Source: Herbaspirillum aquaticum (lineage in GTDB: Bacteria; Pseudomonadota; Gammaproteobacteria; Burkholderiales; Burkholderiaceae_D). Taken from it: a stretch of 64,000 nt of DNA. Position numbers and translations under genes: made by a program. The stretch's first letter is position 1, and every line of letters starts with the position of its first letter. The stretch lies in contig NZ_NJGV01000007.1 of NCBI RefSeq assembly GCF_002213425.1, positions 186,001 to 250,000 on the forward strand, in the 5' to 3' direction. This document shows, in pieces, positions 18,061 through 27,557 of this stretch. The notes under the pieces are model-generated. The model worked only from the letters and a program-made list of their open reading frames with translations, was not told the DNA's origin and made no database searches.

Positions 18061-19950
18061 ATGCAAAAGAACAGCCAGTTCAAGCTCTTCTCCCAACGGC
18101 GCTTCGCTCCCTTCTTCTGGACCCAGTTCCTCGGCGCCCTCAACGACAACGTGTTCAAGACGGCGCTGCTGACCATCCTCACCTATGACGCCCTGTCGTG
18201 GACGGACATGGATCCGGGCCTGCTCAACAACCTCATTCCGGGTTTGTTCATCCTGCCGTTTTTCCTGTTCTCGGCCACCTCCGGCCAACTGGCCGACAAG
18301 CTGGAAAAGGGCAGGGTGGCGCGTTTCGTGAAGCTGCTGGAAATCGCCATCATGGGCATCGCCGCCTATGGCTGGATGACCCATCACCTGTGGCTGCTGA
18401 TCGCCGCCGTGATCGGCATGGGCATCCATTCCACCCTGTTCGGACCGGTGAAATACGCCTACCTGCCGCAGCAGTTGAAGCGCGAGGAACTGGTCGGCGG
18501 CAATGGCCTGATCGAGATGGGCACCTTCGTCGGCATCCTGCTGGGGGAAATCCTGGGGGCGGTGCTGGTGGTGCACAAGCCCTGGGGCTTGCACCTGGTG
18601 GCCGGCATCACCATCGGCATCGCCGTGCTGGGCTGGCTGGCCAGCCTGCGCATTCCGCTCTCGCCGGCCCCGGTGCCGGAGCTGAAGGTGAACTGGAATC
18701 CCTTCACCGAGACCGTGCGCAACCTCGGCTATTCGCGCCGCAACCGGCCGGTGTTCCTGTCGCTCCTGGGCAATTCCTGGTTCTGGTTCTATGGCGCCAT
18801 CATGCTGGCGCAATTCCCCGTCTACGCGAAGAACTACCTGCATGGCGATCACAGCGTCTTTGTGCTGCTGCTGGCGGTGTTCTCGGTCGGCATCGGTGCC
18901 GGTTCGCTGCTGTGCGAACGGCTCTCCGGGCACAAGGTGGAAATCGGGCTGGTGCCCTTCGGTTCGATCGGTTTGTCGGTGTTCGGGCTGGAGCTGTATT
19001 TCGCCAGCCAGGCCTATGTCACACCGTCGGCCATGCTGGACCTGGGCGGCTTCCTGGCGCAGGGCGGCAGCTGGCGCATCCTGTTCGATTGCCTGGGCAT
19101 CGGCCTGTTCGGCGGCTTGTACATCGTGCCGCTGTTCGCGCTCATCCAGACCCGCTGCGACCCGGCCCATGTCTCGCGCACCATTGCCGGGATGAACATC
19201 ATGAATGCGCTCTTCATGGTGGTCTCGGCCCTGGTGGCCATGGTCTTGCTCAAGGCCGGGCTGACGATCCCGCAGATTTTCCTGGCCACGGCCATCATGA
19301 ATGGCGTGGTGGCGGTCTACATCTTCTCGCTGGTGCCGGAGTTCCTGATCCGCTTCCTGGCCTGGATCCTGATCCATACCTTCTATCGGGTGCGCATCAT
19401 CAACGGCCAGGCCATTCCTGAGGAGGGACCGGCTGTGCTGGTGTGCAATCACGTCAGCTACCTGGATGCGATTGCCATCATGGCCGCCAGCCCGCGCCCG
19501 GTGCGCTTCGTGATGGATCACCAGATTTTCAGGATTCCGGTGATGTCCTGGCTGTTCCGCAATGTGCGGGCCATCCCGATTGCGCCGGTCAAGGAAGACC
19601 CGTGGCTGACCGAAAAGGCCTTCGTCGATATCGCCCAGGCCCTGCACGAGGGGGAACTGGTGTGCATCTCCCCGGAGGGCAAGTTGACCCGCGATGGCGA
19701 GATCAACCCCTTCAAGGGCGGCGTGCAGAAGATCATCGACCGCAGCCCGGTGCCGGTCTTGCCCATGGCCCTGCGCGGGCTGTGGGGCAGCCTGTTCTCG
19801 CGCGACCCCAGCAATCCGGTGGCGCGCACCTTCAAGCGCGGGCTGTTCTCGCGCCTGGAACTGGCGGTGGGCGAGCCGATCGCGCCCGCAGCGGTCAGCC
19901 CGGAGGGCCTGCAGGAGCAGGTCAGGGCGCTGCGCGGCGACTGGAAATAA
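18061..19950 (+). CDS. LplT-like MFS transporter fused to PlsC-like 1-acyl-glycerophosphate acyltransferase
   Basis: 629-residue inner-membrane fusion. Residues 1 to about 430 form a major-facilitator domain resembling the lysophospholipid flippase LplT (RFAPFFWTQFLGALNDN, FGPVKYAYLP). From about 440 on there is a cytoplasmic acyltransferase domain with the HX4D motif (NHVSYLD, His464) and a PEG motif (PEGKLTRDG). In E. coli, LplT and Aas re-acylate lysophospholipids, Aas also carrying an acyl-ACP synthetase domain. Here that third domain is absent, so the acyl group would have to come from acyl-ACP or acyl-CoA made elsewhere. Probable role is lysophospholipid recycling. Confidence 0.88.
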   Translation: MQKNSQFKLFSQRRFAPFFWTQFLGALNDNVFKTALLTILTYDALSWTDMDPGLLNNLIPGLFILPFFLFSATSGQLADKLEKGRVARFVKLLEIAIMGIAAYGWMTHHLWLLIAAVIGMGIHSTLFGPVKYAYLPQQLKREELVGGNGLIEMGTFVGILLGEILGAVLVVHKPWGLHLVAGITIGIAVLGWLASLRIPLSPAPVPELKVNWNPFTETVRNLGYSRRNRPVFLSLLGNSWFWFYGAIMLAQFPVYAKNYLHGDHSVFVLLLAVFSVGIGAGSLLCERLSGHKVEIGLVPFGSIGLSVFGLELYFASQAYVTPSAMLDLGGFLAQGGSWRILFDCLGIGLFGGLYIVPLFALIQTRCDPAHVSRTIAGMNIMNALFMVVSALVAMVLLKAGLTIPQIFLATAIMNGVVAVYIFSLVPEFLIRFLAWILIHTFYRVRIINGQAIPEEGPAVLVCNHVSYLDAIAIMAASPRPVRFVMDHQIFRIPVMSWLFRNVRAIPIAPVKEDPWLTEKAFVDIAQALHEGELVCISPEGKLTRDGEINPFKGGVQKIIDRSPVPVLPMALRGLWGSLFSRDPSNPVARTFKRGLFSRLELAVGEPIAPAAVSPEGLQEQVRALRGDWK

Positions 19951-20006
19951 GCCGGCCGGGGCGAGCGCGCCGTCCGGCGCGGCTCGTCGGCGGCCGCCGA
20001 GGCTGG

Positions 20007-20012
20007 TAGAAT
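20007..20012 (+). promoter_or_regulatory. Candidate -10 element of the aroC promoter
   Basis: TAGAAT followed by CGCGG resembles sigma-70 -10 regions of other genes in this window; there is no good -35 at 17 bases. Confidence 0.35.
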
Positions 20013-20046
20013 CGCGGTTTCCCCCAATTTTTGCGCGAATTCCATC

Positions 20047-21135
20047 ATGTCCGGCAATACCTTCGGCACGCTCTTCACCGTCACCACCTTCGGCGAATCC
20101 CACGGCCCGGCCATCGGCTGCGTGATCGATGGCTGCCCCCCGGGCATGACGCTCTCCGAAGCCGACATCCAGCCCGAACTGGACCGCCGCCGTCCCGGCA
20201 CCTCGCGCCACGTGACCCAGCGCCAGGAGCCGGATACGGTGGAGATCCTCTCCGGCGTCTACGAAGGCAAGACCACCGGCACCCCGATTGCGCTCTTGAT
20301 CCGCAACCAGGACCAGCGCAGCAAGGATTACGGCAACATCCTCGATACCTTCCGCCCCGGCCATGCCGACTACACCTACTGGCACAAGTACGGCATCCGC
20401 GACCCGCGCGGTGGCGGCCGTTCCTCCGCGCGCCTGACGGCCCCCGTAGTGGGTGCGGCGGCCATCGCCAAGAAGTGGCTGTTCGAGAAATACGGCACCA
20501 CCTTCAAGGGCTGCATGAGCCAGCTGGGCGAGATCGCCATTCCCTTTGAATCCTGGGAACACGTCCCCAACAATCCCTTCTTCGCAGCCAACGCCAGCAT
20601 CATCGGGCGCCTGGAAGAGTACATGGATGCCCTGCGCAAGGACGGCGACTCCATCGGCGCGCGCATCGACGTGGTGGCGCAGAACGTCCCGGTGGGTTTG
20701 GGCGAGCCGCTCTATGACAAGCTCGATGCCGAGATCGCCTATGCGCTCATGGGCATCAATGCGGTCAAGGGCGTGGAGATCGGTGCCGGTTTCCGCTCGG
20801 TGGCGCAGAAGGGTTCCGAGCACGGTGACGCGCTGACCCCGGAAGGCTTCGTCGGCAACAACGCCGGCGGCATCCTGGGCGGCATCTCGACCGGGCAGGA
20901 CATCACGGCTTCCATTGCCATCAAGCCGACCTCCAGCATCCGCACGCCGCGCCCGTCCATCGACAAGAACGGCCAGCCGATCTCGGTGGAAACCTTCGGC
21001 CGCCACGATCCCTGCGTGGGCATTCGCGCCACCCCCATTGCCGAAGCCATGCTGGCCCTTGTGCTGATGGATCACGCCCTGCGTCATCGCGCACAATGCG
21101 GCGATGTGAAGGTTGAGACGCCAGCCTTGCGCTGA
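20047..21135 (+). CDS. aroC: Chorismate synthase
   Basis: 362-residue FMN-dependent enzyme converting 5-enolpyruvylshikimate 3-phosphate to chorismate, last step of the shikimate pathway. Signature regions [18 protein letters not shown] at the N-terminus, GRSSAR in the middle and [17 protein letters not shown] near the C-terminus are complete. It is a single gene closed by its own terminator, with the M48 protease gene following. Confidence 0.97.
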   Translation: MSGNTFGTLFTVTTFGESHGPAIGCVIDGCPPGMTLSEADIQPELDRRRPGTSRHVTQRQEPDTVEILSGVYEGKTTGTPIALLIRNQDQRSKDYGNILDTFRPGHADYTYWHKYGIRDPRGGGRSSARLTAPVVGAAAIAKKWLFEKYGTTFKGCMSQLGEIAIPFESWEHVPNNPFFAANASIIGRLEEYMDALRKDGDSIGARIDVVAQNVPVGLGEPLYDKLDAEIAYALMGINAVKGVEIGAGFRSVAQKGSEHGDALTPEGFVGNNAGGILGGISTGQDITASIAIKPTSSIRTPRPSIDKNGQPISVETFGRHDPCVGIRATPIAEAMLALVLMDHALRHRAQCGDVKVETPALR

Positions 21136-21160
21136 GCGGTCGGCAAGCCCTGCCAGCAAG

Positions 21161-21192
21161 CCGGCCATCGCGCATGCGGTCGCCGGTTTTTT
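21161..21192 (+). terminator. Intrinsic terminator after aroC
   Basis: An 11-base stem with one mismatch and one wobble (21161-21171 with 21176-21186), a GCAT loop and then six T. Confidence 0.72.
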
Positions 21193-21310
21193 CTTGCCTG
21201 AAACAATTTGCAAAGAGCCGGGTCGAAGCGGCTCACGGCTGACTGGCGGCAGCAAGCACGCCAGCAGACCGGACCCGAGATCAATATCAATTACTCAAAT
21301 GGAGGCGGGC

Positions 21311-22132
21311 ATGGTGCTCAACCCTATCATCAAGAACAGTCTGCTGGCCGCAGCCCTGGTGGGCCTGGTGGCTTGCGAAACCGTCCAGACCACCCAAGGC
21401 GGCGCCGTCGGCATCGACCGCAAGCAGCAGATGCTGGTGTCTTCGGCCGAGATGGAAGCGTCTTCCGCCAAGGAATACGCCCAGGTGCTGGCCGAGGCCA
21501 AGAGCAAAGGCCTGCTCAATCGCAATGCCGCCCAGGCGCAGCGCGTGCGGGCCATCGCCAATCGCCTGATCCCGCAGACCGGCGTATTCCGTCCGGATGC
21601 GCTGAAGTGGAACTGGGAAGTCAACGTGCTGAGTTCTGATGAGACCAATGCCTGGTGCATGCCCGGTGGCAAGATTGCGGTCTATACCGGCCTGATCGAC
21701 AAGCTCAAGATCACCGACGATGAACTGGCCGCCGTGATGGGCCACGAGATTGCCCACGCCCTGCGTGAGCACGCCCGCGAGCGCGCTTCGCAGCAGGTGG
21801 TGGCCAATTCGGCCATCTCCATCGGTGCGGCGCTGCTGGGCCTGGGCGACGTGGGCAAGCAGGGCGGCCAATACCTGTACATGGGCCTGATGGGCTTGCC
21901 CAATTCGCGCGCCAATGAAACTGAAGCCGACCGCATCGGCGTGGAACTGGCGGCGCGTGGCGGCTATGACCCCAAGGCCGCCGTCACCCTGTGGCAGAAG
22001 ATGGCCAGCCTGGGCGGTGACGAGCCGATGAAGTTCATGTCCACCCACCCCTCCAGCAGCGAGCGCATCGCCGACCTGACGGTCTACGCCCAGCGCGTTG
22101 AACCGCTTTACCAGCAGACCCGCAAGCGCTGA
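21311..22132 (+). CDS. M48-family metalloprotease lipoprotein (LoiP/YggG-like)
   Basis: 273-residue probable outer-membrane lipoprotein. A short signal peptide ends in the lipobox LVAC (about residue 25), and the zinc site HEIAH lies in [16 protein letters not shown] with the downstream Glu ligand in [10 protein letters not shown]48 lipoproteases such as LoiP and BepA act in periplasmic outer-membrane protein quality control. The ATG at 21311 is chosen for its GGAGG ribosome binding site; the open frame extends upstream to 21113 but that part is not protein-like. A strong terminator follows. Confidence 0.9.
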   Translation: MVLNPIIKNSLLAAALVGLVACETVQTTQGGAVGIDRKQQMLVSSAEMEASSAKEYAQVLAEAKSKGLLNRNAAQAQRVRAIANRLIPQTGVFRPDALKWNWEVNVLSSDETNAWCMPGGKIAVYTGLIDKLKITDDELAAVMGHEIAHALREHARERASQQVVANSAISIGAALLGLGDVGKQGGQYLYMGLMGLPNSRANETEADRIGVELAARGGYDPKAAVTLWQKMASLGGDEPMKFMSTHPSSSERIADLTVYAQRVEPLYQQTRKR

Positions 22133-22154
22133 TTCCAGCAAGTTCAGAAAGAGC

Positions 22155-22196
22155 AAGCCGGCATTTCTTCCGCCACGGAAGAAATGCCGGCTTTTT
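22155..22196 (+). terminator. Intrinsic terminator after the M48 protease gene
   Basis: A perfect 18-base stem (22155-22172 with 22176-22193), a three-base loop and a T run. Confidence 0.92.
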
Positions 22197-22364
22197 CATG
22201 CGCGCCGCACGTCCTGCGCTTTTTCTGCTGCCTTGCAGCATTATTCTCTGTTGTTGCAACGCGGCGGAAAACACGGCGGGGAGGTCAGACCTGTCGCTTT
22301 ATGGCATAATCAAAAGCTATTTTTCCCGTTCAGCACCCCTTTCTCGTTTCCGCCGGACCGCAAC

Positions 22365-23765
22365 ATGCTCAAGACGCTCTACGACAAACTCTGGGAGTCG
22401 CACGTCGTTCATACGGAAGATGACGGTACCGCCATCCTGTATATCGACCGCCACCTGCTCCATGAAGTGACCAGCCCGCAAGCCTTCGAAGGCCTCAAGC
22501 TAGCCGGTCGCCAACCCTGGCGGAACTCGGCCAACCTGATGGTGGCGGACCACAACGTCCCCACCACCGACCGCGCCCAAGGCATCGCCGACCCGATCTC
22601 GCGCCTGCAGGTCGAAACGCTGGACGGCAATGCAAAAGAATTCAGCCTGACGTACTTCGGCATGAACGACAAGCGTCAAGGCATCGTGCACGTGATCGGC
22701 CCTGAGCAGGGCGCCACGCTGCCGGGCATGACGGTGGTCTGCGGCGATTCGCACACCTCCACCCACGGCGCGTTTGCCGCGCTGGCCCATGGCATCGGCA
22801 CCTCCGAAGTCGAACACGTGCTGGCCACGCAGACCCTGCTGGCGCGCAAGTCCAAGGCCATGCTGGTGCAGGTCGACGGTGCGCTGCCGGCTGGCGTTAC
22901 CGCCAAGGACATCGTGCTGGCCGTGATCGGCAAGATCGGTACCGCCGGCGGTACCGGCTACGCCATCGAATTCGCTGGCTCGACGATCCGCTCGCTGTCC
23001 ATGGAAGGCCGCATGACGGTCTGCAACATGGCCATCGAAGCAGGCGCCCGCGCCGGCATGGTGGCTTTCGACGACGTCACCCTGGAATACCTGAAGGGCC
23101 GTCCCTTCTCGCCCTCCGGCCCGCACTGGGAGCGCGCCGTGTCGTATTGGCGCACCCTGCATTCGGACCAGGGCGCCAAGTTCGACCTGGTCGTGACCCT
23201 GAACGCCGCCGAGATCAAGCCGCAGGTCACCTGGGGCACCTCGCCCGAGATGGTGGTGTCGATCGACGCCCGCGTCCCCGATCCCGACAAGGAAAAGGAC
23301 CCGACCAAGCGCGACGGCATGGAAAAGGCCCTGGCCTACATGGCCCTGAAGCCCAATACCCCCATCGAAGACATCCGCATCGACAAGGTCTTCATCGGTT
23401 CCTGTACCAATTCCCGCATCGAAGACCTGCGCGAAGCGGCCAAGGTGGTGCGTGGCAAGTTCCGCGCCTCCAACGTCAAGCTGGCGATGGTGGTGCCGGG
23501 TTCGGGGCTGGTCAAGGAACAGGCCGAACGTGAAGGCCTGGACAAGATCTTCCGCGATGCCGGTTTCGAATGGCGTGAACCGGGCTGCTCCATGTGCCTG
23601 GCCATGAACGCCGACCGCCTGGAACCGGGCGAGCGCTGCGCCTCGACCTCGAACCGCAACTTCGAGGGCCGCCAGGGTGCCGGTGGCCGTACTCACCTGG
23701 TGAGCCCGGCCATGGCGGCGGCAGCCGGTATCGCCGGTCACTTCGTGGATGTGCGTTCGCTGTAA
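22365..23765 (+). CDS. leuC: 3-isopropylmalate dehydratase large subunit
   Basis: 466-residue large subunit of isopropylmalate isomerase (leucine biosynthesis, step 2), pairing with LeuD. The three [4Fe-4S] ligands are visible as Cys347 (GSCTNSR), Cys408 and Cys411 (CSMC). The start [15 protein letters not shown] matches family N-termini; the open frame continues upstream but not as LeuC. First gene of leuC-entericidin-leuD-leuB. The 168 bases upstream contain a CATAAT hexamer at 22305-22310 that may be the -10; I see no leucine-rich leader peptide. Confidence 0.97.
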   Translation: MLKTLYDKLWESHVVHTEDDGTAILYIDRHLLHEVTSPQAFEGLKLAGRQPWRNSANLMVADHNVPTTDRAQGIADPISRLQVETLDGNAKEFSLTYFGMNDKRQGIVHVIGPEQGATLPGMTVVCGDSHTSTHGAFAALAHGIGTSEVEHVLATQTLLARKSKAMLVQVDGALPAGVTAKDIVLAVIGKIGTAGGTGYAIEFAGSTIRSLSMEGRMTVCNMAIEAGARAGMVAFDDVTLEYLKGRPFSPSGPHWERAVSYWRTLHSDQGAKFDLVVTLNAAEIKPQVTWGTSPEMVVSIDARVPDPDKEKDPTKRDGMEKALAYMALKPNTPIEDIRIDKVFIGSCTNSRIEDLREAAKVVRGKFRASNVKLAMVVPGSGLVKEQAEREGLDKIFRDAGFEWREPGCSMCLAMNADRLEPGERCASTSNRNFEGRQGAGGRTHLVSPAMAAAAGIAGHFVDVRSL

Positions 23766-23801
23766 GCGCTTGCTTGTGAATCTTTTCGAGAGAAAACAAC
23801 C

Positions 23802-23933
23802 ATGAAAAAAATCTCCGCTCTGGTTCTGCTGGCCGTCACCCTGGGTGCACTGGCCGGTTGCAATACCGTCAATGGTTTCGGCAAGGATGTCGAAAAGGTC
23901 GGCGAGAAGATGCAGGACGCCAGCAAGAAATAA
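23802..23933 (+). CDS. Entericidin A/B family small lipoprotein
   Basis: 43-residue lipoprotein precursor: MKK start, hydrophobic signal, lipobox LAGC with Cys20, then a short charged helix ending in KK. Entericidins are tiny outer-membrane lipoproteins described in E. coli as an antidote/toxin pair linked to stationary-phase lysis. Here a single gene sits 36 bases after leuC and about 120 bases before leuD, probably on the same mRNA. The ribosome binding region GAGAGAAAA is adequate. The mature peptide is 24 residues. Confidence 0.9.
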   Translation: MKKISALVLLAVTLGALAGCNTVNGFGKDVEKVGEKMQDASKK

Positions 23934-24054
23934 GCAGAAATTAGCAGGATCAGACAGTGCAAGGCTGCGGCCAGCGTGCCGCAGCTTCAGTTTTTGAACA
24001 GGAAACAGGAAGGGTAGGGCAGAGCAATCGCCCCGCCGACCCGAGGTCAAGCTC

Positions 24055-24702
24055 ATGAATAAATTTATCGTGCATGAAGGACTGGTGGCGCCGCTCGATC
24101 GCGCCAACGTCGATACCGATGCGATCATCCCCAAGCAGTTCCTGAAGTCGATCAAGCGCAGCGGCTTCGGCCCCAACCTGTTCGACGAATGGCGTTACCT
24201 GGACCATGGCGAGCCGGGCATGGACAACAGCAAGCGTTCGCTCAATCCCGATTTCGTGCTCAACCAGGAGCGCTACCAGGGTTCGTCCATCCTGCTGTCG
24301 CGCAAGAACTTCGGCTGCGGCTCCTCGCGCGAACACGCGCCGTGGGCGCTGGACCAGTACGGCTTCCGTGCCGTGATCGCGCCTAGCTTCGCCGACATCT
24401 TCTTCAACAACTGCTACAAGAACGGGCTGCTGCCCATCGTCCTGACTGAACAACAGGTCGATCACCTGTTCAATGAGGTCAAAGCCTTCCCGGGTTATCG
24501 CCTGGTCATCGACCTGGAAAAGCAGGTCGTCAGCACCACCAATGGCAGCGAAGTCTATCCGTTCGACATCAGCGAATTCCGCAAGTACTGCCTGCTGAAC
24601 GGTTTCGACGACATTGGCCTGACCCTACGCAAAGCCGACACCATTCGTGCCTACGAAGAGAAACACCTGCACGAACAGCCCTGGCTGAGCAACACGATCT
24701 GA
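24055..24702 (+). CDS. leuD: 3-isopropylmalate dehydratase small subunit
   Basis: 215-residue swivelling-domain subunit of isopropylmalate isomerase. Diagnostic stretches [17 protein letters not shown] near the N-terminus and [15 protein letters not shown] in the middle are intact. It partners LeuC and lies in the same operon after the entericidin gene. A GC-rich hairpin without a proper T run follows before leuB. Confidence 0.97.
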   Translation: MNKFIVHEGLVAPLDRANVDTDAIIPKQFLKSIKRSGFGPNLFDEWRYLDHGEPGMDNSKRSLNPDFVLNQERYQGSSILLSRKNFGCGSSREHAPWALDQYGFRAVIAPSFADIFFNNCYKNGLLPIVLTEQQVDHLFNEVKAFPGYRLVIDLEKQVVSTTNGSEVYPFDISEFRKYCLLNGFDDIGLTLRKADTIRAYEEKHLHEQPWLSNTI

Positions 24703-24725
24703 AGAGGATCGTCGAGACAACAGCT

Positions 24726-24749
24726 AAGGGCGGTCAGATGGCCGCCCTT
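24726..24749 (+). other. Stem-loop between leuD and leuB
   Basis: A ten-base stem with one wobble (24726-24735 with 24740-24749) and an AGAT loop, followed by GTCGTTACT rather than a T run. More likely an mRNA processing or partial-termination element than a full terminator. Confidence 0.5.
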
Positions 24750-24795
24750 GTCGTTACTATTCCAAGAACGCTGGAAACACTGAGAAAGAGAAGCC

Positions 24796-25866
24796 ATGAA
24801 GATTGCTATCCTGCCGGGTGACGGCATCGGTCCCGAGATCGTCGATGAAGCCGTCCGCGTGCTCAACGCCCTGGACGAGAAGTTCGAAATGGAAACCGCC
24901 CCGGTCGGCGGCGCCGGCTATGAGGCCCACGGCCACCCGCTGCCGGACGGCACCCTGAAGCTGGCCAAGGAAGCTGATGCCATCCTCTTCGGTGCCGTGG
25001 GCGACTGGAAGTACGACAAGCTGGAGCGCGCCCTGCGCCCCGAGCAAGCCATCCTGGGCCTGCGCAAGCACCTGCAGCTGTTCGCCAACTTCCGTCCGGC
25101 GATCTGCTATCCGGAACTGACCGGTGCTTCTTCGCTGAAGCCTGAGCTGGTGGCCAACCTGGATATCCTGATCGTGCGCGAACTGAACGGCGACATCTAT
25201 TTCGGCCAGCCGCGCGGCATGCGCGAGGCGCCGGACGGTCCTTTCAAGGGGGCGCGTGAAGGATTTGATACCATGCGCTATTCGGAACCGGAAATCCGCC
25301 GCATCGCCCACGTCGCCTTCCAGGCCGCCGCCAAGCGCGGCAAGCGCCTGTGCAGCGTGGACAAGGCCAACGTGCTGGAAACCTTCCAGTTCTGGAAAGA
25401 CATCGTCACCGAAGTCGGCAAGGAGTACCCGGACGTCGAGCTGTCGCACATGTACGTGGACAACGCCGCCATGCAGCTGGTGAAGGCGCCGAAGAACTTC
25501 GACGTCATCGTCACCGGCAACATGTTCGGCGACATCCTCTCGGACGCGGCGGCCATGCTGACCGGTTCGATCGGCATGCTGCCCTCGGCCTCGCTGGATG
25601 CCAACAACAAGGGCCTGTATGAACCTTCGCACGGTTCGGCCCCTGACATCGCCGGCAAGGGTATCGCCAATCCGCTGGCGACCATCCTGTCGGCGGCGAT
25701 GATGCTGCGCTTCTCCTTGAACCGTGCCGAGCAGGCCGACCGCATCGAGAACGCCGTGAAGAAAGTGCTTGCGCAAGGTCTGCGCACCGCCGATATTTAT
25801 GAAGAAGGCTGCACCAAGGTCAACACCCAGCAGATGGGTGAAGCCGTGGTCAAGGCCCTCGCCTGA
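24796..25866 (+). CDS. leuB: 3-isopropylmalate dehydrogenase
   Basis: 356-residue NAD-dependent enzyme oxidising and decarboxylating 3-isopropylmalate (leucine biosynthesis, step 3). Visible family signatures are LPGDGIGPE at the N-terminus, the substrate-loop region [14 protein letters not shown], the Tyr-containing [11 protein letters not shown], and the coenzyme/metal region [15 protein letters not shown] and [25 protein letters not shown] precedes the ATG. Confidence 0.97.
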   Translation: MKIAILPGDGIGPEIVDEAVRVLNALDEKFEMETAPVGGAGYEAHGHPLPDGTLKLAKEADAILFGAVGDWKYDKLERALRPEQAILGLRKHLQLFANFRPAICYPELTGASSLKPELVANLDILIVRELNGDIYFGQPRGMREAPDGPFKGAREGFDTMRYSEPEIRRIAHVAFQAAAKRGKRLCSVDKANVLETFQFWKDIVTEVGKEYPDVELSHMYVDNAAMQLVKAPKNFDVIVTGNMFGDILSDAAAMLTGSIGMLPSASLDANNKGLYEPSHGSAPDIAGKGIANPLATILSAAMMLRFSLNRAEQADRIENAVKKVLAQGLRTADIYEEGCTKVNTQQMGEAVVKALA

Positions 25867-25987
25867 GATCAACGTCGCCTGGCCGTGCCCCAAATGGTGC
25901 GGCCGGGTGCTTGAAATGCCGGATGGTCCGGCGCAATTGTGTTCAATCTGATTTGTTCACCATGGAAGTTCTAAATAGGGAAAGATG

Positions 25988-27100
25988 ATGAAACTGGTTG
26001 GTTTGGTTGGCTGGCGTGGAATGGTGGGTTCGGTCCTGATGCAACGCATGCAGGACGAAGGTGATTTCGATCACATCGAACCGGTGTTTTTCTCGACTTC
26101 GAATGCGGGCGGCAAGGCGCCGTCGTTTGCCAAAACGGCAACGACCCTGAAAGACGCCAACAGCATTGAAGAGCTGAAAAAATGCGACATCATCATCACC
26201 GCACAGGGCGGCGACTACACCAATGAGATCTTCCCCAAGCTGCGCGCCGCTGGCTGGGATGGCTACTGGATCGACGCCGCTTCCTCGCTGCGGATGAAGG
26301 ATGATGCCGTGATCGTGCTCGATCCGGTGAACAACAACGTCATCAAGGATGCGCTGGCCAAGGGTGTGAAGAACTACATCGGCGGCAACTGCACCAACTC
26401 CATCCTGTTGATGGGCGTGGGCGGCCTGTTCAAGGAAGGCCTGGTCGAGTGGGTCAGCTCCATGACCTACCAGGCCGCTTCCGGCGGCGGCGCCAACCAC
26501 ATGCGCGAGCTGCTGAAGGGCATGGGCGTCATCAACGCGGCCGTGGCCGACGAGCTGGCAACCCCGTCCTCGGCCATCCTGGACATCGACCGCAAGGTCG
26601 CCAAGACCATCCGTGAAGACGTGCCGACCGAATTCTTCGGCGCGCCCCTGGCCGGCGGCCTGATCCCCTGGATCGACGCCCAGCTGGAAAACGGCCAGTC
26701 CAAGGAAGAGTGGAAGGGCCAGGCGGAAGTCAACAAGATCCTGGGCAACGAGCAGATCATCCCGGTGGACGGCCTGTGCGTGCGTATCGGCGCGATGCGC
26801 TGCCACAGCCTGGCGCTGACCATCAAGTTGAAGCGCGACCTGCCCCTGGCCGAGATCGAGTCCATCATCCGTGCCGGCAACCAGTGGGTGAAGTGGGTGC
26901 CCAATGACCGTGCCATCACGGTCAAGGAACTGACCCCGGCGTCCATCACCGGCGGCCTGGAAATCGGTGTGGGCCGTGTGCGCAAGCTCAACCAGGGTCC
27001 GGAATACATCTCCGCCTTCGTCATCGGCGACCAGCTGCTGTGGGGCGCGGCCGAACCGCTGCGCCGCATGCTGCGCATCATCCTGGGCAACCTGGAGTGA
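25988..27100 (+). CDS. asd: Aspartate-semialdehyde dehydrogenase
   Basis: 370-residue NADPH-dependent enzyme making aspartate-4-semialdehyde for lysine, diaminopimelate, methionine and threonine. The nucleotide motif [10 protein letters not shown] is at the N-terminus, and the active-site Cys is in GGNCTNS (Cys135 counted from this start, the same number as E. coli). Two ATGs are adjacent (25985 and 25988). The second aligns exactly with the E. coli N-terminus, although ribosomes may use either. The location directly after leuB is common in betaproteobacteria. Confidence 0.96.
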   Translation: MKLVGLVGWRGMVGSVLMQRMQDEGDFDHIEPVFFSTSNAGGKAPSFAKTATTLKDANSIEELKKCDIIITAQGGDYTNEIFPKLRAAGWDGYWIDAASSLRMKDDAVIVLDPVNNNVIKDALAKGVKNYIGGNCTNSILLMGVGGLFKEGLVEWVSSMTYQAASGGGANHMRELLKGMGVINAAVADELATPSSAILDIDRKVAKTIREDVPTEFFGAPLAGGLIPWIDAQLENGQSKEEWKGQAEVNKILGNEQIIPVDGLCVRIGAMRCHSLALTIKLKRDLPLAEIESIIRAGNQWVKWVPNDRAITVKELTPASITGGLEIGVGRVRKLNQGPEYISAFVIGDQLLWGAAEPLRRMLRIILGNLE

Positions 27101-27557
27101 TGCCGCAGGCCGGGAGCGATCCCGGCCAGCAGGCCGCAGGCGATGCTGCAATGCGAATAAGGCTTGCCTTTCGCGTTGTCAGTCTGCAACAATAGCCCGC
27201 CAGCTTCCACCCCTGTGGAAGCTGGCGGGTTTTTCTCATCTTGAGAAAGTAAGTACACTTGCGGGTGTAAGTTCTTGATGATAAGTTGAAAAGCCAATCT
27301 ATTTCATGAAAGCCAACAAGTGGCAGCGCTCTCGTTGAGCGCCTGCTGGATTTGATGAAATGGATCTGCTCCGGTCCGCTGGCCTGCAAGAAGAGGCGCG
27401 ATAACAGCAAGCCAGTACCGGAGTGGCGCGGGCCGGCTCCAGAGGCCGCGCGGCACTTGCCCCATTCACGGAGTTGTACGGCATTCCCGGGCCAGCACCG
27501 GGTCCAAGGCCAGCGTGACGGGTTTGAAGCGGAACGTTTCTCTAAGCCAAACAAAAC
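27101..27557. other. 457-bp intergenic region upstream of fimV
   Basis: It holds the asd terminator (27196-27234). The remaining 320 bases have a lower-GC stretch around 27235-27310 that may carry the fimV promoter, and a GC-rich part after 27400. No supportable gene was found. Confidence 0.5.
27196..27234 (+). terminator. Intrinsic terminator after asd
   Basis: A perfect 15-base stem (27196-27210 with 27215-27229), a CCCT loop and five T. Confidence 0.92.

Noticed and set aside
18046..21255. 1069-codon minus-strand open frame across the MFS-acyltransferase and aroC
   Set aside because: Composition (Gly/His/Gln/Arg/Asp) is that of an antisense shadow in GC-rich DNA; aroC on the plus strand is unambiguous.
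22260..22364. Leucine-rich attenuator leader peptide before leuC
   Set aside because: I looked for a short ORF with consecutive Leu codons and a following terminator/antiterminator and found none.
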